Part shown: in pieces, positions 1 through 8,521 of the stretch | How positions within the stretch are numbered: position 1 is the stretch's first letter | How the letters are laid out: each line of letters begins with the position of its first letter | Assembly (NCBI GenBank): GCA_030427965.1 | Contig: JAUICD010000003.1 | Coordinates: forward strand, 1 to 64,000 | Length of the DNA: 64,000 nt | Reading direction: 5' to 3' | Source of the DNA: Bdellovibrionia bacterium | GTDB taxonomy: Bacteria; Bdellovibrionota; Bdellovibrionia; Bdellovibrionales; JAUICD01 | Program-made: the position numbers and the translations under genes | The notes under the pieces: generated by a model | The model's database searches: none | Seen by the model: the letters and a program-made list of their open reading frames with translations, nothing else | Told to the model about the DNA's origin: nothing

Positions 1-1
1 T

Positions 2-499
2 GACATCGGAACTTATGGGAAAATATTAGGAGGTGGCATGCCCATTGGGGCAATTGCCGCAAAAGCAGAATTCATGGATCACCTAGCACCAAATGGAAGT
101 GTCTATCAGGCAGGAACCTTGAGTGGAAATCCAATCGCAATGGCCTGTGGCCTTGCCACATTGAAAGAGTTAAGGAAAAAAGACTTTTACACTCATATCA
201 AGGATCTTGGACAGCACTTTGACACCTCTATAGCCAATCTTCAAAAAGAACGAGAAGATCTACCATTTTCTTTTAGTAGAATCGACAGCCTTTTTTGGTT
301 CTCCTTTGGTTCAAAAGAGACTCCAAAGACCCCAGATGAAATTGATAAAAACTCTGCTGCTGCATACAAAGATGTCTTTCACCACCTTCTTCAGTCTGGA
401 GTTTATCTTGCCCCCTCAGCATACGAAGTTGGATTTCTCTCACTGGCACACACAAAAGTTGACATTGATAAATTTTGTAAGGCAATCAAAAATCTATGA
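2..499 (+). CDS. hemL: Glutamate-1-semialdehyde 2,1-aminomutase, C-terminal part (cut by window start)
   Basis: PLP-dependent enzyme that converts glutamate-1-semialdehyde to 5-aminolevulinate, the first committed tetrapyrrole precursor, in the cytosol. The frame is open from base 2 and reads DIGTYGKILGGGMPIGA; the Lys of GKI aligns with the PLP-binding lysine of the family, followed by the glycine-rich GGGMPIGA stretch and the SGNPIAMACGLATL segment. About 165 C-terminal residues are present; the N-terminal 60% lies outside. The stop overlaps the next gene's start (ATGA), and hemE follows two genes later, so a haem operon is likely. A related class-III aminotransferase is possible, but the haem context favours HemL. 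Confidence 0.88.
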   Translation, partial: DIGTYGKILGGGMPIGAIAAKAEFMDHLAPNGSVYQAGTLSGNPIAMACGLATLKELRKKDFYTHIKDLGQHFDTSIANLQKEREDLPFSFSRIDSLFWFSFGSKETPKTPDEIDKNSAAAYKDVFHHLLQSGVYLAPSAYEVGFLSLAHTKVDIDKFCKAIKNL

Positions 500-1434
500 A
501 ATCCACTGGGCCAAGAGTTTTCCTAATTCTATTGGCGCTTCTTGCTGTCGGTCAGGTCATTTGGTGGGGATACACCATTATCAATCAACAGAGCTTACTT
601 TCTCAAATTTTAAATACACCTGAGGCACTCAAAAACTATCAAAGCACTAAGATCATGATTTACTCAGAGGGCACTGTATTTATTGTACTGTGGCTTTTAG
701 GGGTAGCTCTAGCATATCGCTTCTACCGTAGAGAGCTCTCTTACAAAAAAGCACAAAACGACTTTCTCTCAGCAATCACTCATGAACTTAAAACTCCCAT
801 TACCAATATCCAATTGAGCCTAGAAACACTTGAAAGGCCCCAGATCGACAGTGAACAAAGACACAAATATATTGAGCGTGCAATGTCAGCAACAAAACTT
901 CTAAGTAAACAGGTCGAACGTAGTCTTTTGATGGCACAGCTAGAAATCGTACCATCAACGGCCGTTGATATTTCTTTAACTGACTTCATCGAAAAAATTG
1001 TCGAGCCTTATAAAACACAGAGTGAAAATACAGTTTTCAATATTTCACATGAAAGAAATGTTTCTTTTTTGTTTCCTGAAGATCATTTAAAAGTGTTGAT
1101 TCATTCTCTACTCGACAATGCAGTGAAATACACATCAAAACACAGTACAAACCCTCAAATTGATATTTTAACATCTCTTGATAAAGAAAATATCTGTATT
1201 GAAATTTCAGATAATGGAGTGGGGATTGATCCCAACGAAAACCCTGAACAGATGTTTCAACCGTTTCAGAGGGGTAAATTTGCCAAGGAACAGGCAATCC
1301 CAGGAACAGGCCTTGGCTTAGCTCTTGCCAGAAGAGTTGCAAAGAAAACAAATACCAAAATTGAATTGAAGCGAAATGAAAGCTCTAAAGGAGTTAAAGC
1401 AACTCTTACTCTTCAAGGGGTGTCTTTTGGCTAA
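496..1434 (+). CDS. Two-component sensor histidine kinase (membrane)
   Basis: 312-residue sensor kinase. There are two membrane segments (about residues 8-26 and 58-75) with only about 30 residues of periplasmic loop between them, so any stimulus is probably sensed in or near the membrane. The H-box THELKTP places the phospho-acceptor at His96. The N-box (LLDNAVKYT), G1 (DNGVGID) and G2 (GTGLGLALAR) ATP-binding motifs follow. No HAMP or PAS domain is evident. The start overlaps the hemL stop by 4 bases, and the response regulator start lies inside its 3' end, so the four genes are probably co-translated. The signal is unknown; sitting between hemL and hemE suggests a link to tetrapyrrole supply or redox state (inference). 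Confidence 0.9.
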   Translation: MKSTGPRVFLILLALLAVGQVIWWGYTIINQQSLLSQILNTPEALKNYQSTKIMIYSEGTVFIVLWLLGVALAYRFYRRELSYKKAQNDFLSAITHELKTPITNIQLSLETLERPQIDSEQRHKYIERAMSATKLLSKQVERSLLMAQLEIVPSTAVDISLTDFIEKIVEPYKTQSENTVFNISHERNVSFLFPEDHLKVLIHSLLDNAVKYTSKHSTNPQIDILTSLDKENICIEISDNGVGIDPNENPEQMFQPFQRGKFAKEQAIPGTGLGLALARRVAKKTNTKIELKRNESSKGVKATLTLQGVSFG

Positions 1435-2122
1435 ATCTATACTTTTGATTGAAGACGATGATAGCCTTGGTGCAACTTTATCTGAAAACCTCAATCTTGA
1501 AGGTTATTTGGTAAATTGGGAAAAAAATGGAATTCAAGGCTTAGAAAGTGCAAAAAAAAACCTCTTCGATTTAGTTGTACTGGATATCATGTTACCAGGA
1601 ATCAGTGGACTTAATATCTTGAACGAACTTAAACCCCACGATCACGCCCCTATTCTTGTGATATCAGCCAAAGGAACTGCTGAAGACAGAATAAGAGCAT
1701 TAGAGCTTGAGGCAGATGATTACCTACCAAAACCCTTCCATTTGAAAGAGTTTATTCTACGTGTACAGGCCATAATTCGAAGATCTGAAAATGATCAAAC
1801 AAAAACAGTTAAAGATCGTTGGGTTTTGGGACAGGCAGTAATTGATTTCTCAGCACTTCTTATTGAAAATGAATCCGAAAAAGAACGCCTCACAGCTTTA
1901 GAAGCAAAGGTTTTAAAACTTCTGCTGTCTAAAGCCAATACTGTTGTAAGCCGAGATGAAATTATCAACTCTGTTTGGGGGCCATCAGAGCAAACATCCA
2001 CTCGATCCATAGACAATTTCGTTTTAAAGTTTAGAAAATTTATTGAAAAAGATTCCTCACAACCCATGATTATTGTTTCTCAACGCGGAGTTGGGTACAA
2101 ACTCATTTTAAAAGAAAGATAA
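1427..2122 (+). CDS. OmpR-family response regulator
   Basis: Receiver domain (residues 1-118) with acidic pocket EDDD at 9-12, phospho-acceptor Asp53 in VVLDIMLPG and the conserved Lys of LPKPF. A winged-helix DNA-binding domain of the OmpR/PhoB type follows (about 130-230; LTALEAKVLKLLL, RSIDNFVLKFRKFIE, VGYKL). I chose the TTG at 1427: AAGGGG lies 6 bases upstream, and the protein then begins MAKSILLIEDDD as the family does. The longer frame from 1376 would lie almost wholly inside the kinase gene. Cognate partner of the kinase it overlaps by 8 bases; hemE starts 5 bases after its stop. Confidence 0.9.
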   Translation: MAKSILLIEDDDSLGATLSENLNLEGYLVNWEKNGIQGLESAKKNLFDLVVLDIMLPGISGLNILNELKPHDHAPILVISAKGTAEDRIRALELEADDYLPKPFHLKEFILRVQAIIRRSENDQTKTVKDRWVLGQAVIDFSALLIENESEKERLTALEAKVLKLLLSKANTVVSRDEIINSVWGPSEQTSTRSIDNFVLKFRKFIEKDSSQPMIIVSQRGVGYKLILKER

Positions 2123-2127
2123 AATCT

Positions 2128-3150
2128 ATGAGCAACTACCTTGATGCCCTTAAAGGGAAAAATGAAGATCGAATTCCGGTTTGGTTTATGAGACAGGCAG
2201 GTCGCTACCTGACGGAATACATGGAAATCAAAGAATCTAGTTCCTTTCGAGAAATGAGCCACACGCCAGAAATTATGAAGGAAATCACCCTCCAACCCTT
2301 AAAGCGATATGACCTTGATGCAGCAATCATGTTTTCAGATATACTGACTTGCTTGGAGTATATGGGAGCTCCATTTAAATTTACAGATTCAGGACCTAAA
2401 CTTGAAAGTCATGGTACAGAAATAGTTAAAAACTTAACACCCCTTAAACCCGAAGAAGATCTCAGTTATGTTGGCAAAGGCATTCAACTTATAAAACAAG
2501 AAGAAACAAGTCGCCCACTTATAGGATTTGTTGGCGCTCCGTTCACTCTTCTTTCTTATTTGGTCGAAGGCGGAACTTCTAGAGAATTTTTTAATACCAA
2601 AAGATTCCTTATGAGTGAATCTTCTGCTGCTGTTTCAGCTCTAGATCACATTTCAACTCAACTGGTGAGTTATACAAAATTCCAAGTAGAATCTGGAGTA
2701 AACGCTATTCAGATTTTTGACTCATGGGGTGGAGTGCTTTCACGCAAAGAGTATGAAGCTTTAGTATTTCCATCTCTTGAAAAACTTGTAAATCAAACAG
2801 CTCAACACGGAGTACCCGTTACCCTGTATGCTCAACCCAGCTCTCATCTTCTCTCTTTATTTGCAAGACTTGATGTTTCCGCAATCAGTGTAGATTGGAG
2901 ACAAGATATCTCTGATTATTTTAAAATTGTTGATTCTGTAAGAGCGGGAATTGCCCTACAGGGAAACCTGGACCCTATTGTGCCCACATTAAATTGGGAC
3001 TTAGCCAAACCTCATGTTGATTCGATTTTAAAATCTATAAAACAGGGTGGCTATCAATCACGATTTATTTTCAATGTTGGGCATGGATTAACACCAAAAA
3101 CAAACATGGAAACAGTTGCTTCCATTATAACCCACGTCCACCAGAGTTGA
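2128..3150 (+). CDS. hemE: Uroporphyrinogen decarboxylase
   Basis: Cytosolic enzyme that decarboxylates the four acetate side chains of uroporphyrinogen III to give coproporphyrinogen III. It is 340 residues, the usual length. Signatures seen: the N-terminal PVWFMRQAGRYL block with its substrate-binding arginines, the active-site region around AAIMFSDIL, GFVGAPFTLLSYLVEGG, and the C-terminal FNVGHGLTP. It is the last gene of the hemL/two-component run, starting 5 bases after the regulator. The 3' end overlaps the convergent folC by 26 bases, leaving no room for a separate terminator. Confidence 0.97.
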   Translation: MSNYLDALKGKNEDRIPVWFMRQAGRYLTEYMEIKESSSFREMSHTPEIMKEITLQPLKRYDLDAAIMFSDILTCLEYMGAPFKFTDSGPKLESHGTEIVKNLTPLKPEEDLSYVGKGIQLIKQEETSRPLIGFVGAPFTLLSYLVEGGTSREFFNTKRFLMSESSAAVSALDHISTQLVSYTKFQVESGVNAIQIFDSWGGVLSRKEYEALVFPSLEKLVNQTAQHGVPVTLYAQPSSHLLSLFARLDVSAISVDWRQDISDYFKIVDSVRAGIALQGNLDPIVPTLNWDLAKPHVDSILKSIKQGGYQSRFIFNVGHGLTPKTNMETVASIITHVHQS

Positions 3151-4390
3151 AGTAACTTAGAACATCCCCAACTAAATAAAGTGAGCCCGAAACAACGACC
3201 AGATCATTTGGTTCAACCTTATCTTTTAAAAACTCAAGGCCCAAAGTAGGCATTTCTCTATACCCAAGTGCTTTTTCAATACAATCACCATACTCTTCTT
3301 TCTTACGACCCATAAAACTGGCTGTCGTCAAAAGTATTTGTGAATTCTTAACCCTTAAAAGAGCTTCAAATATCTCGTTTGCATTTTTTTTGATTCCAAT
3401 TCCTAAAAGAAAATAGACTTTTTTGTACTCAAAATCTTTTAAAATCGATACCAAACTCTCAATCCCTTGAATATTATGATCTCCCGAAAGATAAACTGGA
3501 CAGCAAAAACCAGAAATTTTAAGTTCGCTCATACGCCCAGGCCAATTTAAGCCATCAAGAGTTTTTTGATTTATTTTTATATCAAAAGACTCCGCTATCC
3601 TCATAGCAAGTGAGATGTTTTCAACTGCACGCTCTCCAATAAGTGGTGAGTGGTATTTTCTCCCCTCGTAATAAAATGCATACTGAGGAGGCATTCCTTT
3701 TTGAATTTCAGTTTTCACAGATGGCACACGAATCCATGAATGAGTTTTATATTTGTATTCACACTCAATAATGTGTTCTACATCACTATCATACTCAAAT
3801 GAAAACACCTGAGCTTCATCTTGGATAATTCCAAATTTATTCTTAGCAATACTTACAATATCTCGACCCAATAGATGTTCATGATCAAAGCCAAGTTTTG
3901 TAATAACAGAGGTTTTATGAGGAAGTGCATTTGTTGCGTCCCAAGTTCCACCCATGCCTACCTCAAAAATGGCATACTCTGTTGGCTCCACAATGCTACC
4001 ACTTAAAAACGTGTGAGCTGCCATAAGGGTGAGGATTTCAAAGTGGCTAAGTTCAAATTGAATAGCAAGGCTCTTTATCTCAGAATAACATTTTGAAAAA
4101 TTGAATTCTGAAACTGACTCTCCATTTATTTGTATTCTTTCACAGATACTTACAAGATGAGGAGAAGTGTACAATCCGATTCTTTTGCCAGATTTATGGA
4201 TAAAATGACTCAATGTTTTTGCAACCGTTCCCTTGCCGTTAGTCCCAGCAATCAAGATAACTTTTTTAAGGTCACTTGGATACTTTAGAGACAAAGCATT
4301 CAATGCACTTTGAATAGGCTCAAGAGACGGCTCTCTTTCTGGCATAATTGGACGGTTTTGAATTTCAAACACTGCCTCCTGAAATGTCAA
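3125..4390 (-). CDS. folC: Folylpolyglutamate synthase / dihydrofolate synthase
   Basis: Mur-ligase-family enzyme that joins glutamate to dihydropteroate and/or extends the polyglutamate tail of folates. Seen: the P-loop LIAGTNGKGTVAKTL, then TSPHLVSICERIQING, the ATP/Mg region EVGMGGTWDATNALP and KLGFDHEHLLG, and GRMSELKISG in the C-terminal domain. I favour the TTG at 4390, which overlaps the folKP stop as TTGA and gives the family-like beginning MTFQEAVFEI; a GTG at 4417 is an in-frame alternative. Last gene of the folate operon; its 3' end overlaps convergent hemE. Confidence 0.93.
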   Translation of the reverse strand: MTFQEAVFEIQNRPIMPEREPSLEPIQSALNALSLKYPSDLKKVILIAGTNGKGTVAKTLSHFIHKSGKRIGLYTSPHLVSICERIQINGESVSEFNFSKCYSEIKSLAIQFELSHFEILTLMAAHTFLSGSIVEPTEYAIFEVGMGGTWDATNALPHKTSVITKLGFDHEHLLGRDIVSIAKNKFGIIQDEAQVFSFEYDSDVEHIIECEYKYKTHSWIRVPSVKTEIQKGMPPQYAFYYEGRKYHSPLIGERAVENISLAMRIAESFDIKINQKTLDGLNWPGRMSELKISGFCCPVYLSGDHNIQGIESLVSILKDFEYKKVYFLLGIGIKKNANEIFEALLRVKNSQILLTTASFMGRKKEEYGDCIEKALGYREMPTLGLEFLKDKVEPNDLVVVSGSLYLVGDVLSYFNSGGRGL

Positions 4391-5667
4391 TCTCCTACGC
4401 CCTCCACTAAATTCCACCCTTGAAAGGATCTAATGTGTAAAATCGGATCATGTACCCTTAAAATATCAACCCCATAGCTTGAAAGCCTCAAAGAAGCTCC
4501 AAGTGTTTCGGCATCTCGAACAGAAAAATCCTCTTTTGTTATTGTATTAAAAAAAGATTTCCTCGAATGTCCTATCAAAATTCTGACACCATAGTCTTGA
4601 TACTCTTGTATTGACTGAAGCAATCGAATGGATTGTGAAGCAAGTTTACCAAAGCCAATTCCAGGATCGATTATAAGACGCTCTTTTTTTAATCCTCGGG
4701 ATTCCCATGTATTGATTTTGCTTTCGCACCAAAATTTGAAAAAATCAACCACATCTTCTTCTTTCGAAATAACTTTGGTTCGACTTGCTGGCAAACCAAG
4801 GTTATGCATAATCACATAATAACAAGAATGTCCGTTAAGATCTGACAACAAGCTTACATCACTCAATCCACTCACATCATTGATATAATCAATGTCTAAA
4901 CTCAATAGTTTTCGAATCGTTTCGCTGTGATAGGTATCAACACTCAACCTTGGTGCAAAAACACCTTTTTTTGTTTCTATAAAGTGAGAAAGCGGGTCCT
5001 CAAGTCTTTCCCACTCCTCCTTTGGACTTAAGGTTGTCGCCCCTGGCCGCGTGGACTCAGCCCCAAAGTCCAATATGTCCACACCCTCTGAGATCCAATC
5101 CTTGCATCTTTTAATGAGTTCTTCTTTTCCACTTAGTTTTCCACCATCTGAAAAGGAATCTGGAGTTAGATTTAAAATACCCATCCACTGAGGTTGATGT
5201 CTATTATGCTTTCTAGATAAATTTAAAACCGTCTCCGTCATTCCAGGCAAAATAAGATTTGGCGCAATCTGAGCAAGGGGATCTAAAACAAAAGATCTTT
5301 TTTTGATTTGTTTGTGTGGAATTATTAAGGCTTCTGTTTCAACAATCTCTGAGTGATAAATCAAAATATCGATGTCTATGACTCTTGGAGCCCAAACCTC
5401 TTCATATTTTCGTCCCATAAGATTCTCAATCTTTTGGCATTCACCTAATAAAGCTTGGGGATTTATATCTGTTTGAACTTCTATAACAACATTAAAAAAT
5501 GGAATATTCCATTCTTCAGGGCACCCTTTGGGAAGTAGAGCATTGCTCACATAGACAGTCGAAGATTGAATTACGGGAATGCCAATAGATTTCAGGTGTT
5601 CAACTGCAATTTCGAGGTTCTCTCTTCTTTCTCCAAGATTTGATCCAATACCAAGATAAATTCCCAT
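4387..5667 (-). CDS. folK-folP: Bifunctional HPPK-DHPS (FolK-FolP fusion)
   Basis: Fusion of two consecutive folate enzymes. Residues 1-155 are HPPK (pyrophosphokinase): LGIGSNLGERRENL at the N-terminus and the ATP/Mg motif WAPRVIDIDILIY. Residues 160-420 are dihydropteroate synthase: MGILNLTPDSFSDGG, DFGAESTRPGA, NDVSGL, DPGIGFGK, GHSRKSFF and the final RVHD. DHPS condenses the pterin pyrophosphate with p-aminobenzoate, so the enzyme would directly use the product of the CADD homologue at the head of this operon. The usual MHM-type motif reads MHNLG here. The start overlaps the folB stop (TAATG). Fused HPPK-DHPS is known in eukaryotes and in some bacteria such as chlamydiae. Confidence 0.95.
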   Translation of the reverse strand: MGIYLGIGSNLGERRENLEIAVEHLKSIGIPVIQSSTVYVSNALLPKGCPEEWNIPFFNVVIEVQTDINPQALLGECQKIENLMGRKYEEVWAPRVIDIDILIYHSEIVETEALIIPHKQIKKRSFVLDPLAQIAPNLILPGMTETVLNLSRKHNRHQPQWMGILNLTPDSFSDGGKLSGKEELIKRCKDWISEGVDILDFGAESTRPGATTLSPKEEWERLEDPLSHFIETKKGVFAPRLSVDTYHSETIRKLLSLDIDYINDVSGLSDVSLLSDLNGHSCYYVIMHNLGLPASRTKVISKEEDVVDFFKFWCESKINTWESRGLKKERLIIDPGIGFGKLASQSIRLLQSIQEYQDYGVRILIGHSRKSFFNTITKEDFSVRDAETLGASLRLSSYGVDILRVHDPILHIRSFQGWNLVEGVGD

Positions 5668-6044
5668 TACATCTCCGATATGTGAAAAGTCGCTCCACCA
5701 AAAACATTTTTTAAAGGAACTTCCACTTTTTTCACAACCAAAGACCTCTTACTACCACCGAACATAGGAAGAGAGTTCCACACGTGATACGAGAGATGCT
5801 CAAGAAGCTGAAAACTCTTATTCTTTATACAAGATTCAATGGCTTCAGAAACTTTACTGTAATCCAATGTATTTGAAATATCGTCTGTTCTTACACCGTC
5901 TGGAATTTTCAAAAACTCATACTCAACAGATATCAAAACATCCTGAGGAGTTTTTCTCTCCTCAGGTGGAACGCCAAGTTGCACAGATACTAAGATGTCA
6001 TTAATAGAAAGGCTTGTCTTAAGCGGCTTTTGTACGTCGCTCAT
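5667..6044 (-). CDS. folB: Dihydroneopterin aldolase
   Basis: Converts dihydroneopterin to 6-hydroxymethyl-dihydropterin, the HPPK substrate. Family marks: LGVPPEERKTPQDVLISVEYE near the N-terminus (the catalytic Glu lies in the PEER motif), NTLDYSKVSEAIE, LLEHLSYHVWNSL and a late VKKVEVPL that carries the usual lysine. Starting at the ATG at 6044 (MSDVQKPLKTSL, GGAA just upstream) gives about 125 residues, the normal size; the frame is open 17 codons further. The start lies 26 bases inside the 3' end of the CADD-like gene, so translation is probably coupled. Confidence 0.9.
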   Translation of the reverse strand: MSDVQKPLKTSLSINDILVSVQLGVPPEERKTPQDVLISVEYEFLKIPDGVRTDDISNTLDYSKVSEAIESCIKNKSFQLLEHLSYHVWNSLPMFGGSKRSLVVKKVEVPLKNVFGGATFHISEM

Positions 6045-6681
6045 CGATTCCAGTGAGAAAACCCCAAAGAGCGTCTGAGGCTTCAATTGCAGCATTCAAT
6101 GCCTTTTCTTGATCTTTCTCTGAAAGAGAGTTGAGTTGCCTTTCACAGGCTTCGCTATGGTAAACATCAGCAACCCTATGAACTTCAAAAAACTCCAGTG
6201 AACGATCATCAGAAACACCGTAATGCTCTTTCAAGCCTTTGATTTTCACATCAGCAATTTCTGGCACCTGATACTCATAAGCATAAAGAGCTGCAAGCCC
6301 CTCAGCATAAGATCCCCTTGAGAGATCCCAATACTTTTGAACAAGATGCTTGGTTTCAGGATAAAGATCTTTATGATTCATTTCATCGCGGTTTTGTCCC
6401 AAACCTTCACCAAACCTTTTCCACAACTCAGGATGATTTTTATTTCCCCTTTCTTCATCGTTTAGGTTTTCCAATAAAACTTGGCGATCCTCTATACTTT
6501 CACACAAAGAGTGGGTCGCACTAATATAACGAGGAAATGCGTCAACGTGGCTAAAGTATTGTCGCGTATACTCTTGTAGAGTTTTATTCTCTAGTGTGCC
6601 GTTGTTCCATTCTTGGTAAAATGGATGGTTAAGTAGGTGTTTTTCCTTGATGGCTTCTCGGACCTTTTCTGCAAATGTCAT
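6019..6681 (-). CDS. CADD-family protein, probable self-sacrificing p-aminobenzoate synthase
   Basis: 220-residue helical TENA/PqqC-fold protein of the CADD type (named for a Chlamydia trachomatis protein). Chlamydial CADD is a dinuclear-metal oxygenase that makes pABA from one of its own tyrosines. All six metal ligands can be placed at consistent offsets: Glu76, His83, Glu136, His168, Asp172 and His175. The residues reported, from memory, as tyrosine source and amine donor in chlamydial CADD (Tyr27, Lys152) correspond to Tyr22 and Lys146. It heads an operon with folB, folKP and folC and overlaps folB; no pabA, pabB or pabC lies in the window. AAGGAGAG precedes the ATG. Function is inferred from the family and from context. 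Confidence 0.85.
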   Translation of the reverse strand: MTFAEKVREAIKEKHLLNHPFYQEWNNGTLENKTLQEYTRQYFSHVDAFPRYISATHSLCESIEDRQVLLENLNDEERGNKNHPELWKRFGEGLGQNRDEMNHKDLYPETKHLVQKYWDLSRGSYAEGLAALYAYEYQVPEIADVKIKGLKEHYGVSDDRSLEFFEVHRVADVYHSEACERQLNSLSEKDQEKALNAAIEASDALWGFLTGIDERRTKAA

Positions 6682-6707
6682 AGGGCTCTCCTTGAAAAAA
6701 TTCCGTT

Positions 6708-6736
6708 TTTATATTTGGGCCGAGTGTACTGTTCAC
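6708..6736 (-). promoter_or_regulatory. Possible sigma-70-type promoter of the folate operon
   Basis: On the minus strand GTGAAC and TATAAA are separated by exactly 17 bases, about 25 bases upstream of the CADD-like gene's Shine-Dalgarno sequence. The -10 is strong and the -35 is only partial. Confidence 0.4.
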
Positions 6737-6871
6737 CCCCCAATTCGCAAGTGAAATTGAGCAAGGGTTGTTGACGTTTTATCTCGCGTCATGAAAAACA
6801 CCAGGCCATAATGCTGCGCAATAATTAATGGGGCTCTAGTAGGCTCACCCATTCGCTGGTACCATTTTTAT

Positions 6872-7225
6872 ATGAGAACCTACTATGTACTTATTTTTGC
6901 CCTACTGACATCTTGTGCATCAGTTGGGCTGAAAGATTTCAACGAAATCAAAGTTGGGATGTTTAAGACAGATGTACTAGATGAAATCGGATCCCCCCTA
7001 CGATCTGAAAGAATCAAAAATGTCGACTTCTGGACATACCGTTACTACACAGATCAATCCGAAGTTTTAAAAGAAATCCAGCTTGAGAACAACTTTGTGA
7101 TTTATACTGGAGACCCAACACCAAGAGCCAAAAAGAAGCGAGTAGAAAAATCCAAGCAAAAGAAACTCGAAGATGCTCTTAAAAGAGAAAAAAGAAAACA
7201 GAAGAAAAATTTTCAAGATATCTAA
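6872..7225 (+). CDS. Small lipoprotein with BamE/OmlA-like fold
   Basis: 117 residues. The N-terminus is a lipoprotein signal (MRTYYVLIFALLTSC, lipidated Cys15). The following segment FNEIKVGMFKTDVLDEIGSP matches the SmpA/OmlA/BamE pattern, in which a short helix ends in a glycine-proline turn, followed by a DFWTYRYY strand. In Proteobacteria BamE is a small subunit of the outer-membrane beta-barrel assembly machine. Here the last 30 residues are a highly basic tail rich in Lys and Arg, which is not typical. Assignment to BamE itself is uncertain; the lipoprotein call is firm. It is transcribed divergently from the folate operon. Confidence 0.7.
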   Translation: MRTYYVLIFALLTSCASVGLKDFNEIKVGMFKTDVLDEIGSPLRSERIKNVDFWTYRYYTDQSEVLKEIQLENNFVIYTGDPTPRAKKKRVEKSKQKKLEDALKREKRKQKKNFQDI

Positions 7226-7266
7226 CAAGTCCCAGTCCACTTATAGGATTTGCTGAACCTCATACC

Positions 7267-7785
7267 CTAAAACTCGAGAACCTCTCTTTTAGGCGTGGGA
7301 GTTGGCTGATAAAGAGGTGTTGGCTTTGGCTTAAGTAATGGGTTTTCTTCTTTTGACAGTGGCTCATACGCACGACCCACTTGATCTCGAAGTTGAGAAA
7401 GCTGCAAGTCTATACCTGATTCCTTGGCCTCTTGTTCTACAGCCTCAAGCCTTAAAGCTTTGTATTTTTCATTCAGTTCTTCACCTTGAGCTGGATACTT
7501 GTACTCAAGCTCTGACTTTACTTTCTTGAACAACACCTCTTCTCGGCGAAGTTCTCGAAATGTGCTGACAATTTTTTGATGAACATCATCAATTTCCATC
7601 CGACTTGTAAGGGTGGATTTTTGAGCAATCAGTCCACGAAGCTCTTTTTCTAAAACTCCCATGCGAGCCATATGCTCATTTGCTTTTTTAGATTTTTTAA
7701 AATATTCGTCGCTCATCCCTTTGAGATCTGGCTCTTTTGAAAAAACCAAAAGTGGAAATAGTAAAAAAAGAAAAAGAGCTTTCAT
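7267..7785 (-). CDS. Secreted coiled-coil protein of unknown function
   Basis: Starts at the ATG at 7785, which overlaps the previous gene's stop (TAATG) and has GGGAGAAG upstream. A signal peptide (MKALFLFLLFPLLVFS) is followed by about 120 residues of charged helix with coiled-coil character (repeated EL, RR and KK heptad-like patterns). The C-terminus is proline-rich (PLLKPKPTPLYQPTPTPKREV), as in proteins that span or touch the cell wall. No enzymatic motif was seen. The only contextual clue is its co-transcription with the zinc-ribbon protein upstream. Confidence 0.7.
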   Translation of the reverse strand: MKALFLFLLFPLLVFSKEPDLKGMSDEYFKKSKKANEHMARMGVLEKELRGLIAQKSTLTSRMEIDDVHQKIVSTFRELRREEVLFKKVKSELEYKYPAQGEELNEKYKALRLEAVEQEAKESGIDLQLSQLRDQVGRAYEPLSKEENPLLKPKPTPLYQPTPTPKREVLEF

Positions 7786-8435
7786 TAAGCTTCTCCCTGA
7801 ATTATTGATATTTGCTTCCAACTCACCTCAACTGGGAGATCTCGAATAGATCGGATCACAACATGAGCAGATAGTGGGTTGAGTTTTTTAAGACTCAAAG
7901 CTCCATTTTGGATTTTTTTATTTATATCACCAGAACTCCAACCCAAACGAGGATCGATAAGAGTTTCGATCAAACGTTCACGAATGTCGCTTGAGTGAAT
8001 TCCTGAAATATGAACATTGTAATAATAGGGTCCGTCTTCTCCTGCTGAATCTTCTGAGTTCGCATAGTCCACAATATCTTGAAAGGTTTCTGGACCCTTT
8101 TCTTCAATCATATCCTCTTTATCAACTGGCTCCTCTTGATCATTTTCTTGAAACACCTCAGCTTCTGCCAAGTTTTCATTTTCCCAATTAAAGCTTTCAT
8201 CTTGTTTTGAAAAATCATTTTCCACTGACTCACAGGACGTAGACACAACACTTTCAAAAGATTCAATTGGGACACTGGGGGCTGAGTCAAAACTTTCAAC
8301 TTGCGCCTCCGCCTCTGTTTTACGAACAGAGCCATCTACCTCTATAAATAGTAGCAATCCACAGCTTGGACACTTTGATAGTCCAAAGTCTGTACCCACA
8401 TCGCTTTGACAGTCGGGGCAAACACTTTCACTCAT
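7785..8435 (-). CDS. Zinc-ribbon protein with acidic linker
   Basis: 216 residues in three parts. Residues 6-26 form a zinc ribbon (CPDC and CPSC pairs). Residues 35-130 are a very acidic, low-complexity linker. The C-terminal 80 residues form a compact domain (YYYNVHISGIHSSDIRERL, ending VVIRSIRDLPVEVSWKQ) that I cannot assign. There is no signal peptide, so it is cytosolic. Its stop overlaps the start of the secreted coiled-coil gene by one base. The arrangement resembles adaptor or regulatory proteins that dock through a small C-terminal domain, but no function is claimed. Confidence 0.7.
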   Translation of the reverse strand: MSESVCPDCQSDVGTDFGLSKCPSCGLLLFIEVDGSVRKTEAEAQVESFDSAPSVPIESFESVVSTSCESVENDFSKQDESFNWENENLAEAEVFQENDQEEPVDKEDMIEEKGPETFQDIVDYANSEDSAGEDGPYYYNVHISGIHSSDIRERLIETLIDPRLGWSSGDINKKIQNGALSLKKLNPLSAHVVIRSIRDLPVEVSWKQISIIQGEA

Positions 8436-8521
8436 TGATATATTTTAACTAGGGCCCGCTTTCATTTCAATTGAGTTATGAGAGAACAGATCATTTCCAG
8501 TACAAAGCTCATGTTTAAATG

